From assembly GCA_009996555.1 (NCBI GenBank), contig JAACZX010000163.1, positions 1 to 5,888 on the forward strand: a stretch of 5,888 nucleotides of DNA, given 5' to 3'. Under the pieces are notes generated by a model. The model was given only the letters and a program-made list of their open reading frames with translations, did not search any database and was not told where the DNA came from. Position 1 is the stretch's first letter, and each line of letters starts with the position of its first letter. This stretch comes from Chitinophagaceae bacterium. Lineage in GTDB: Bacteria > Bacteroidota > Bacteroidia > Chitinophagales > Chitinophagaceae. Of the stretch, positions 1-5,094 are shown piece after piece. Position numbers and translations under genes: made by a program.

Positions 1-489
1 AAGCAAACCGGCCAAATGATAAAACCAGGGCAGGTGAATGCTGGGTTTGTAAATGAGCAACATGCCGGCAAAGCCCAGCAGCACCGCCAGGATAACCCAG
101 CGGCCTTCGTACTCTTTAAAAAGGAAAAAGGAGAACAGCGCAATGAACAATGCGGATGTGAGATTATAACTCATAGCTGTACCCAAGGGCAAATGCAGGA
201 TACAATAGAGTAACATGTACACAGCTGAAGTGCCCATGAGTCCACGAAAGATGAGGCGAAGCAGTTTACCGCCCTGCTGCACCGGTGCACGGTTGATTAA
301 GCTGCCGGTAATAAACAACAAGCCTACAATATTTCTCCAGAAAACCAATTGCCCGGCATTGAAACTTCCTTTGAGGGCTTTTGCGGCGCCACCCATGACT
401 GAAAAACCAAATGCTGCCAGCAGCATAAAGAAAATACCACGATATGTTGGGGAGATATTCAAGTTAAATGTTGATGTGTAAATAATCAA
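1..489 (-). CDS. EamA/DMT-family transporter, N-terminal part (runs off left edge)
   Basis: The minus strand is open from a stop at 492-490 to the window edge, giving 163 codons with no stop. The product is strongly hydrophobic. Likely membrane segments lie at residues about 18-39, 48-65, 80-98, 104-124 and 131-147, and a sixth begins near 156. Signatures of EamA domain 1 are visible: FWRN in TM2 (50-53), RGLMGTSAVY (82-91), LPLGTAMSY (100-108), LFKE (123-126) and GFAGMLLIYKP (139-149). HLAGLL at 158-163 looks like the start of the second EamA repeat. Family members have about 10 TM helices and 280-300 residues, so roughly half is missing. These are inner-membrane drug/metabolite exporters or permeases; the substrate cannot be read from sequence. 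The start is uncertain. There is no upstream in-frame ATG, so the choices are TTG at 489 (weak AGG 7 nt upstream, overlapping the peptidase stop), TTG at 462, or ATG at 426, which would cut into TM1. The gene is probably co-transcribed with, and coupled to, the upstream M24 peptidase. Confidence 0.85.
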   Translation of the reverse strand, partial: MIIYTSTFNLNISPTYRGIFFMLLAAFGFSVMGGAAKALKGSFNAGQLVFWRNIVGLLFITGSLINRAPVQQGGKLLRLIFRGLMGTSAVYMLLYCILHLPLGTAMSYNLTSALFIALFSFFLFKEYEGRWVILAVLLGFAGMLLIYKPSIHLPWFYHLAGLL

Positions 490-1826
490 TTACCGACCTG
501 TTTATTCATCCTCGGCACCCCATAAATTTCTTTCTGTCTTCCGCCAATGTAACGGAATCCATTCTCATCAAAATAACCATCCTGCTCCAGCATAATGCGA
601 ATGCTCTTTTTCCATTCGGGAATATCCGAAGCTGCATTCAGCTCAATGCTGTAAGCTGTGTGGTAGTTCATCGGGAAATCGCCTGCACCGGGTACACCAT
701 TCTGTTGATCCCACATACCAATGGTTGGTCCGGCAGCATGGCCATGAAAGCCCAACGGGTGTGTATAGATCACCGCTTCAATATTTTCTTTCTTCGCCTG
801 CGCCAGTGCATCGGCTAAAATGCTGTTGCCTGTTTTGCCTTGTTTGAATTGCGAAGTAAGAATATCCTGTAAACGGTTTGCTTTGGTAAACGCATCCCGG
901 ATGCTCTTGGGTACTTCTGTTTCGCCGGGCTTTAAGATGTAAGCATGTTCCTGCACATCGGTATTCAAACGCAGATAAGTAATGCCAATGTCTACATGTA
1001 ACAGATCGCCGGGTTGAATCACATCATCTTTCGGTCTGTTAGAGAAGCTTCTTAAATGTTCAAAATTTTGCGGATCGTTGCGTTGAACAGATACTGATGG
1101 ATGAAACCAGGTATCGTAACCCATGCTTCTGATCTTTTCACGAAACCACCACACTACATCATCAGTGGTGGTAATGCCGGGAGTAATTACTTTCTCGGAA
1201 AAACCTTCTTCAATAATTTTTCTGGTTGCATATACCAGCTGCGGATAGATCTGCATTTCCCGTTCGGTTCTTGTCTCCAGCCAGTTTACTGCAAGGTTTT
1301 CTGCACTCACTATTTTCGACTTGAATGCTGCCGGTAGTTTCTGCATCAGTTCATTATAATCCGTTACATCCAGTCCATCGGCCTGGTTGTGATGCGTAGA
1401 TGTGTTAATGCCGATCTTCTTTGGATTGCGTGTTGTAATAATGTTTATCAACGCATCCCACTGGTTGGGAAACTTCGTCATGTCCCATTCGGCTTTGATG
1501 TTTTCGCCCACATTATAACGGGCAATGGCCAGTTTTTCAAAAACTTTCTTCCCGGGATTGTTATAAAATACAATGATGGTTCTGCGGCGTGCCGATATCC
1601 ATGTTGAAGGAAGCATCGTACGGATAACAGGATCTTCATTGTATTCTCTTGATATGACGATCCACATATCAATACCATTCCGCTCCATTAAAACAGGCAG
1701 CAGGTTATTGAAACGGTCGGCAAGTATTTCATCAATTACTTTTGCCTGTTCACGCATCGGAATTACTTGTGCATGAGTAAAACAAACAGTAGTGAGTAAA
1801 ACGAGCAGAAAAAAACAGTTACGCAT
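486..1826 (-). CDS. Exported M24-family metallopeptidase (Xaa-Pro aminopeptidase-like)
   Basis: The 446-residue product has an N-terminal signal peptide (MRNCFFLLVLLTTVCFTHA, cleavage likely after A19, no lipobox), so it should act in the periplasm or outside the cell. Residues about 25-175 resemble the creatinase N-terminal domain and 185-430 the pita-bread M24 catalytic domain. Candidate dinuclear-metal ligands are D279 (HVDIG), D290 (NTD), H356 (THPLG), E395 (YSIEL) and E414 (MLEQD), the D-D-H-E-E set of the family in the right order. H356 to H363 keeps the 7-residue spacing of the HGIGxxxH motif, but the local sequence HPLGFHGH differs from the canonical one. The family removes N-terminal residues ahead of proline or cleaves related dipeptides; exact specificity is not visible. 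The start ATG is followed at once by the signal peptide, and no Shine-Dalgarno is evident. The gene overlaps or abuts the EamA transporter downstream. Upstream on the same strand lies a promoter-RNA-terminator unit (1939-2140) that may be its leader. I found no clear TAnnTTTG promoter between that terminator and the start codon. Confidence 0.93.
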   Translation of the reverse strand: MRNCFFLLVLLTTVCFTHAQVIPMREQAKVIDEILADRFNNLLPVLMERNGIDMWIVISREYNEDPVIRTMLPSTWISARRRTIIVFYNNPGKKVFEKLAIARYNVGENIKAEWDMTKFPNQWDALINIITTRNPKKIGINTSTHHNQADGLDVTDYNELMQKLPAAFKSKIVSAENLAVNWLETRTEREMQIYPQLVYATRKIIEEGFSEKVITPGITTTDDVVWWFREKIRSMGYDTWFHPSVSVQRNDPQNFEHLRSFSNRPKDDVIQPGDLLHVDIGITYLRLNTDVQEHAYILKPGETEVPKSIRDAFTKANRLQDILTSQFKQGKTGNSILADALAQAKKENIEAVIYTHPLGFHGHAAGPTIGMWDQQNGVPGAGDFPMNYHTAYSIELNAASDIPEWKKSIRIMLEQDGYFDENGFRYIGGRQKEIYGVPRMNKQVGN

Positions 1827-1938
1827 ACAATGATTTTACTAATCGAATGTACGAAAGGCAAAAAGTATTACAGGTGTAAGAAAAGCCGGAGAAAAAACTT
1901 TGTGGAATGAATTTTTACATTATTTTAGCAAACCTTTT

Positions 1939-1972
1939 AAAAGAAAAAGGTCATCTGTAGAAACAGCTGACC
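1939..1972 (-). terminator. Intrinsic terminator of the minus-strand RNA unit
   Basis: On the minus strand, GGTCA (1972-1968; it reads the same at the far arm) pairs with TGACC (1953-1949), then one mismatch (1967/1954), then CTGT (1966-1963) with ACAG (1958-1955) around a 4-nt loop. The hairpin is followed directly by TTTTTCTTTT (1948-1939). The plus strand has no T-tract after the same hairpin, so only minus-strand transcription would terminate here. No protein-coding gene ends just upstream on that strand, so it probably terminates a non-coding transcript or acts as an attenuator before the peptidase gene. Confidence 0.7.
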
Positions 1973-2086
1973 GTTAACGATTGCTTGCCATATAAAAAAT
2001 AGTTCTGTATTTTTCGAGAGTCACTTGCCGGTGACTTGATCCTTGGCCGTTACGATGCTATGCTCACTTAGCGATTGCTTCCATAT
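1971..2086 (-). repeat. Three degenerate copies of an AGCAATCG-type motif inside the RNA
   Basis: Read on the plus strand, ttaacgattgcttgccatat (1974-1993) and ttagcgattgcttccatat (2068-2086) match except for one substitution and one inserted g. A third, shorter copy, ccgttacgatgct (2047-2059), resembles ccgttaacgattgct (1971-1985) with two single-base deletions. All three lie within the predicted minus-strand transcript, where the shared core reads AGCA(A)UCG. The two outer copies begin 94 nt apart, one directly after the A7 run and one directly after the U6 run of the RNA. The two-copy match is clear; the third is weaker. Confidence 0.6.
2019..2036 (-). other. Perfect 6-bp stem-loop in the predicted RNA
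   Basis: AGTCAC and GTGACT are perfect inverted arms around a 6-nt spacer, which reads CGGCAA in the minus-strand RNA. The hairpin sits near the middle of the 2104-1939 transcript and would be its apical stem if the long-range closing helix forms. No T-tract follows on either strand, so it is not a terminator. Confidence 0.5.
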
Positions 2087-2108
2087 TTTTTTAAGCCCGA
2101 ATCCGATA

Positions 2109-2140
2109 CAAATGTAAACCTGCGTAATTTGCGCATCAAA
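2109..2140 (-). promoter_or_regulatory. Bacteroidota-type promoter (-33 TTTG, -7 TACATTTG)
   Basis: On the minus strand TTTG (2140-2137) is followed after exactly 20 bp by TACATTTG (2116-2109). This is an exact fit to the primary-sigma consensus known from Bacteroides and Flavobacterium (TTTG or TTG, about 19-21 bp, TAnnTTTG). Transcription should begin near 2104-2101 and run toward the terminator at 1972-1939. It is the best promoter match I found in the window. An AAAAGCTTTT palindrome (2147-2156) lies just upstream; whether it matters is unknown. Confidence 0.6.
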
Positions 2141-2172
2141 TCAAAAAAAAGCTTTTGATATGATGCCAAATG

Positions 2173-2178
2173 AGGAGG
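2173..2178 (+). promoter_or_regulatory. Strong Shine-Dalgarno AGGAGG upstream of the helical-repeat gene
   Basis: The run tgaggaggag contains a full anti-SD complement. It stands out because the other gene starts here (1826, 4984, 5095) show no purine-rich RBS, as usual in Bacteroidota. It is 6 nt from ATG 2185, which opens a short ORF in another frame, 16 nt from GTG 2195, and 49 nt from ATG 2228, the preferred start of the large gene. It therefore does not directly serve the preferred start, which points to a leader ORF, a frameshift arrangement or a mis-set start. Confidence 0.5.
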
Positions 2179-2184
2179 AGAAGC

Positions 2185-2277
2185 ATGAAATGCAGTGTGG
2201 ATGCGGGTTTCATACAAAAAAAATATTATGGCCAACCGTTTTTCAGATACATTATTTCAATTAGTACACTCTCTTGA
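2185..2277 (+). CDS. Possible 30-residue leader peptide overlapping the next gene
   Basis: ATG 2185 sits 6 nt after AGGAGG and opens a 30-codon frame (MKCSVDAGFIQKKYYGQPFF and so on) ending at TGA 2275-2277. It overlaps the first 50 nt of the helical-repeat gene, which is in the +1 frame relative to it. It also passes through an A8 run (2216-2223). No domain is recognisable. The only support is the unusually good ribosome binding site. It could be a translated leader that couples or regulates the downstream gene, or the ATG could be the true start of that gene if the A8 run is really A7 or is slipped on. Chance remains plausible. Confidence 0.25.
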   Translation: MKCSVDAGFIQKKYYGQPFFRYIISISTLS

Positions 2278-3775
2278 AAAAGCCGAGAAGCGGCATTTTA
2301 AGCTCTACATTAAACGAAGTTCATCAAAAGAAGACCTTAAGATCATCCAGTTGTTTGATGCATTGGATAAAATGCAGGAGTATGACGAACGCATTTTGTT
2401 GAAAAAAATCTCCGATAACAGCAAAACCAAACTCGCCAATCTTAAAACACACTTGTACAAAGAATTACTGGCCAGCTTACGGTTATTAAAAACAGGCGAG
2501 AATGTAGATCTGCAGTTGAGTGAACACCTCGACAATGCCCGCCTCCTTTACAACAAAGGGTTAAAGCAACAAAGTTTACGCATTATTGAAAAGGCAAAAG
2601 AACTTGCACGTGCCAATCAAAAGATCAATACGCTGGTGCAGTTGATTTCGCTTGAAAAGAAAATTGAAACCTTACACATTACCCGCAGCACGACCGATAA
2701 AACGGAACAGATGGCTGAAGAAGCATTTCAGATCAGCAGCCATATTGATCGTGTAACACGTTTGTCCAATCTTGCATTGCTGTTGTATCGCTGGTATGTT
2801 ATGAACGGACACGCACGTAATGAAGATGATGAAATAGATATCAAAGCCTTCTTTAAAAGTTATTTGCCGAAAGACTTAACCAAGGTGAATGGCTTTTATG
2901 AAGAGTTATATCTCTACCAAAGCTATTGCTGGTATGCATTTATTCGCCAGGACTTTTTAATGTATTACAAGTATGCAGAGAAGTGGGTTGATCTGTACCG
3001 GAAAGAGCCACATCTGAAAGCAATTGAAACGGGTCATTACATTAAAGGCATGCAGGCTTTGCTGAATGCGCATTTCGATCTGCGTAATTTTAAAAAGTTT
3101 GAAGAAACACTGAAGGAGTTTGAAGATTGGGAACAAACACCCGAAGCACAGGTACACGATAATTTCCGCACACATACGTCTATTTATATCAACAGCTCAA
3201 GAGTAAACGGTCACCTCATGAAGGGAACGTTTAAAGAAGGCTTAAAGATAGTGCCGAAGATTGAGGAGAAACTCAATGAGTATTCGTTGTTTGTAGATCA
3301 GCACCGCATACTTGTGTTCAACTATAAAATAGCATCGTTGCATTTTGGCAGTGGTAATTATGAAAAGGCTATCGATTATCTGCACCGCATCATTCACGGG
3401 CCAATGGATATGCGTATTGATCTGCAATGTTACTCACGCCTCATGCATTTGCTGAGCCATTACGAATTGGGTAACTACGAAATTCTTGATTCGCTTAGTA
3501 AATCGGTACACCGGTTTATGGAGAAGATGAAAAACTTAACCACAGTTGAAGAAGCGGTGTTTAAATTTTTGAAGACAAGTTTTACGCAGTCCCCCGATAA
3601 AATAAAAGCAGCACTTGAGCAATTGCTCAACGAAATCAAACATCTGGAAAAAAACCGTTTCCAGACAAGATCATTCGCTTATCTCGATATCATTTCCTGG
3701 GCAGAAAGCAAAGTGTACAACAAAACCATGGAACAGGTGGTGCATGGTAAGTACATGGAAAGTAAGAGGAGATAA
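2228..3775 (+). CDS. Uncharacterised helical-repeat (TPR-like) cytoplasmic protein
   Basis: The 515-residue product (from MANRF) has no signal peptide or membrane segment. It is rich in charged and aromatic residues and looks all-helical. TPR-like helix pairs recur at roughly 40-residue spacing at about 101-130, 223-259, 267-302, 316-352, 360-391 and 400-433. The best is 360-391, where SGNYEKAIDYLHRI matches the second half of a TPR, with a weaker YELGNYE near 411-417. Such solenoids usually bind proteins; partner and role cannot be inferred. The N-terminal 100 residues (FSDTLFQLVHSLEKAEKRHF, then a basic helix) are distinct and not a domain I recognise. I recall similar hypothetical proteins in other Bacteroidota but cannot check this. 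GTG 2195 and ATG 2201 in the same frame would add 11 or 9 residues; the extra sequence looks non-conserved in type, and ATG 2228 is preferred. It is monocistronic and converges on the aminotransferase gene. Confidence 0.85.
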   Translation: MANRFSDTLFQLVHSLEKAEKRHFKLYIKRSSSKEDLKIIQLFDALDKMQEYDERILLKKISDNSKTKLANLKTHLYKELLASLRLLKTGENVDLQLSEHLDNARLLYNKGLKQQSLRIIEKAKELARANQKINTLVQLISLEKKIETLHITRSTTDKTEQMAEEAFQISSHIDRVTRLSNLALLLYRWYVMNGHARNEDDEIDIKAFFKSYLPKDLTKVNGFYEELYLYQSYCWYAFIRQDFLMYYKYAEKWVDLYRKEPHLKAIETGHYIKGMQALLNAHFDLRNFKKFEETLKEFEDWEQTPEAQVHDNFRTHTSIYINSSRVNGHLMKGTFKEGLKIVPKIEEKLNEYSLFVDQHRILVFNYKIASLHFGSGNYEKAIDYLHRIIHGPMDMRIDLQCYSRLMHLLSHYELGNYEILDSLSKSVHRFMEKMKNLTTVEEAVFKFLKTSFTQSPDKIKAALEQLLNEIKHLEKNRFQTRSFAYLDIISWAESKVYNKTMEQVVHGKYMESKRR

Positions 3776-3781
3776 TTGTTA

Positions 3782-3837
3782 GCAGGTGAGCCACCCTTTG
3801 TCCTTCGACAAGCTCAGGATGGCGGGTGGCTTACCGC
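3782..3837. repeat. Long inverted repeat with REP-like core between convergent genes
   Basis: GGTGAGCCACCC (3785-3796) pairs with GGGTGGCTTACC (3824-3835) over 12 positions. One position (3788/3832) is a G·U wobble in a plus-strand RNA and A·C in a minus-strand RNA. Two further pairs are possible outside it (3782-3783 with 3836-3837, a3784 bulged). The loop contains TCCTTCGACAAGCTCAGGA (3801-3819), which I recognise from memory as a widely scattered REP-like palindromic sequence of bacterial genomes, itself closed by TCCT/AGGA. It fills most of the 66 bp between the stop codons at 3775 and 3842. It probably acts as a bidirectional terminator or mRNA 3'-end stabiliser, although no clean T-tract follows on either side. 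Confidence 0.65.
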
Positions 3838-3841
3838 AGGA

Positions 3842-4984
3842 TTATATTTTCATCAATCGCTCAACAGCCTGCTGCAATGTTCTGTTTTGTTTGCTGAAAC
3901 AGAAACGCACTACTTTATCATCCTTCTGGTTATGATAAAAAGCCGAAAGCGGAATTGTAGCGACTCCTGCTTCTTTGGTTAAGCGAATAGCAAGATCTTT
4001 ATCTGCTTCATCGCTGATGCGGCCATAGCTGGCGCAAACAAAATAACTACCGCTGGTTGGCAGCAAATCGAATTTTGTCTGCTTCATTAACTCCACAAAA
4101 TAATCACGCTTCTGCTGCATGAAGCGAGGCAATGATAAATAAGCGTCTTTATTCTTTAAATATTCAGCCAATGCAACCTGTGCAGGCGTAAAGCAACTGA
4201 AACAATTGAACTGGTGTACTTTTCTAAACTCTTTGGTAAAAGCAGCCGGTGCAATACAATAGCCCAGCTTCCACCCGGTACAGTGATAGGTTTTGCCGAA
4301 GGAAAAATTCACAAAGCTTCGTTCGAACAACTCGGGATATTTCAACATGCTTTCATGTGGCAGATCATCATAGATCAAATGTTCGTACACCTCATCACTT
4401 ACAATAAAAATGTTTGTGCCGGCAACAACGCTTTTTAATTCAGCAATATCATTCTTATCCAGCACGCTGCCTGTTGGGTTGTGTGGCGAGTTGATGAGGA
4501 TGGCTTTTGTTTTTGCATTGATAGATGAACGCACCAGATCCCAATCAATTTTATAATCAGGATACGTTAACGGCAACGGAATTGCTTTTGCACCATTGAT
4601 TTCAATGTTGGGAATATAACTGTCGTACGCAGGTTCAAACAAAATCACTTCATCACCGGGTTGCAAGATGGTTGTTAGCGATGAATAGATGGCATAAGTT
4701 CCACCGGGTGTAATGGTGATCTCTGTATCTGGATTGACGTTCGTTTTGTATAAGAACTCAACCTTTTCTGCAATGCTCTCCCGCAAACCAATCAGCCCTG
4801 GCATGGGTGCATATTGGTTGTGTCCATTCTTCATCGCTTCAGCAACTTTTGCTGTAAGCTCTTCGCTCATGGGAAAATCAGGAAAACCCTGTCCGAGGTT
4901 TACAGCTTTGTGTTCAGTTGCCAATGCACTCATTACGGTAAAGATGGTGGTGCCAACGTTGGGGAGTTTGCTTTTGATCTGCAT
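3842..4984 (-). CDS. ybdL: Methionine aminotransferase (YbdL-type), PLP-dependent class I/II
   Basis: The 380-residue product closely parallels E. coli YbdL as I recall it, beginning SKLPNVGTTIFTVMSALA and continuing with the substrate-pocket motif NLGQGFPDF (29-37) and NQYAPMPG (56-63). Fold-type I landmarks are intact: NSPHNPTG with N169, SDEVYEH with D197 (PLP pyridine nitrogen) and Y200, SFGKTYHCTGWKLGY with Schiff-base lysine K231, and R360 in VVRFCF for the substrate carboxylate. YbdL-type enzymes transaminate methionine, and also histidine and aromatic amino acids, against 2-oxo acids in the cytoplasm. A role in methionine salvage or general transamination is inference; related kynurenine aminotransferases share the motifs. 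Length is normal for the family. The frame extends upstream to GTG 5020, but ATG 4984 fits the family N-terminus (MQIKSKLP) better. There is no Shine-Dalgarno. It is divergent from the Gfo/Idh/MocA gene and convergent with the helical-repeat gene. Confidence 0.93.
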   Translation of the reverse strand: MQIKSKLPNVGTTIFTVMSALATEHKAVNLGQGFPDFPMSEELTAKVAEAMKNGHNQYAPMPGLIGLRESIAEKVEFLYKTNVNPDTEITITPGGTYAIYSSLTTILQPGDEVILFEPAYDSYIPNIEINGAKAIPLPLTYPDYKIDWDLVRSSINAKTKAILINSPHNPTGSVLDKNDIAELKSVVAGTNIFIVSDEVYEHLIYDDLPHESMLKYPELFERSFVNFSFGKTYHCTGWKLGYCIAPAAFTKEFRKVHQFNCFSCFTPAQVALAEYLKNKDAYLSLPRFMQQKRDYFVELMKQTKFDLLPTSGSYFVCASYGRISDEADKDLAIRLTKEAGVATIPLSAFYHNQKDDKVVRFCFSKQNRTLQQAVERLMKI

Positions 4985-5094
4985 AGTTACAAAGTAAAGA
5001 AGAGGAACGTTTCGCAGCACACTTTTTTATAGCAATAACTTACAGCTGTTAAAGCGTTTAATACTTATCTTACTTTTACTAAACCCTTTTAACG
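4985..5094. promoter_or_regulatory. Divergent intergenic region, promoters not resolved
   Basis: This 110-bp gap must hold the starts of both the aminotransferase and the oxidoreductase transcripts. Toward the right, TACTTTTA (5071-5078) is one mismatch from the -7 consensus and 16 nt from ATG 5095, but no TTTG lies about 20 bp upstream. Toward the left, TACTTTG (4995-4989) is one base short of the consensus spacing and too close to ATG 4984. The 8-bp palindrome ACAGCTGT (5042-5049) lies near the middle and could be an operator, but such a short palindrome may be chance. Confidence 0.25.

Larger units (their letters stand above)
1939..2104 (-). ncRNA. Predicted structured small RNA or attenuator leader, about 165 nt
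   Basis: A consensus Bacteroidota promoter just upstream (2109-2140) and an intrinsic terminator at the end define an independent minus-strand transcript with no convincing ORF. Hand folding suggests a long-range closing helix. GCUU (2096-2093) pairs with AAGC (1986-1983), six A (2092-2087) with six U (1999-1994), and UA (2085-2084) with UA (2001-2000). The 5' segment CGGAUU (2105-2100) can extend it with AAUCG (1982-1978), one G bulged; C2105 lies just upstream of the assumed start at 2104, so it may not be in the transcript. The enclosed loop carries a perfect 6-bp hairpin (2036-2019). Length and overall shape recall 6S-type RNAs, but I do not recognise a known family. It could instead be the 5' leader of the M24 peptidase operon, whose ATG is about 120 nt beyond the terminator. 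The transcription start is estimated only from promoter spacing. Confidence 0.5.

Noticed and set aside
16..481. Two plus-strand frames (16-213 and 215-481)
   Set aside because: They are antisense to the EamA transporter, whose minus-strand reading is clearly a membrane protein with family motifs; the plus-strand products have no recognisable features.
1827..1860. TACATTCG on the minus strand as the peptidase -7 box
   Set aside because: One mismatch from consensus, no TTTG about 20 bp upstream, and it would leave only a very short 5' UTR.
1934..1943. CTTTTAAAAG palindrome as an operator
   Set aside because: Low-complexity A/T palindrome that is largely the T-tract of the terminator; no second copy near a promoter.
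1971..2086. CRISPR array
   Set aside because: Only two good copies and one weak copy of a short motif with irregular spacing (about 60 and 10-20 nt between copies); no repeat-spacer regularity and no cas genes.
1939..2104. tRNA, tmRNA, SRP RNA or RNase P RNA in the intergenic region
   Set aside because: No cloverleaf or CCA end, no tmRNA ends, no SRP tetraloop domain, and the transcript is too short for RNase P RNA.
3776..3982. Plus-strand frame of 68 residues directly after the helical-repeat gene
   Set aside because: Its N-terminus (FVLRQAQDGG) is just a translation of the REP-like core, a familiar spurious peptide, and the rest is antisense to the aminotransferase.
4713..5032. Plus-strand frames of 94 and 72 residues
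   Set aside because: They are opposite the conserved N-terminal half of the aminotransferase and show no domain or ribosome binding site.
5042..5049. ACAGCTGT palindrome as a regulator site
   Set aside because: Only 8 bp and the symmetry does not extend outward; noted within the divergent region but not claimed as a site.
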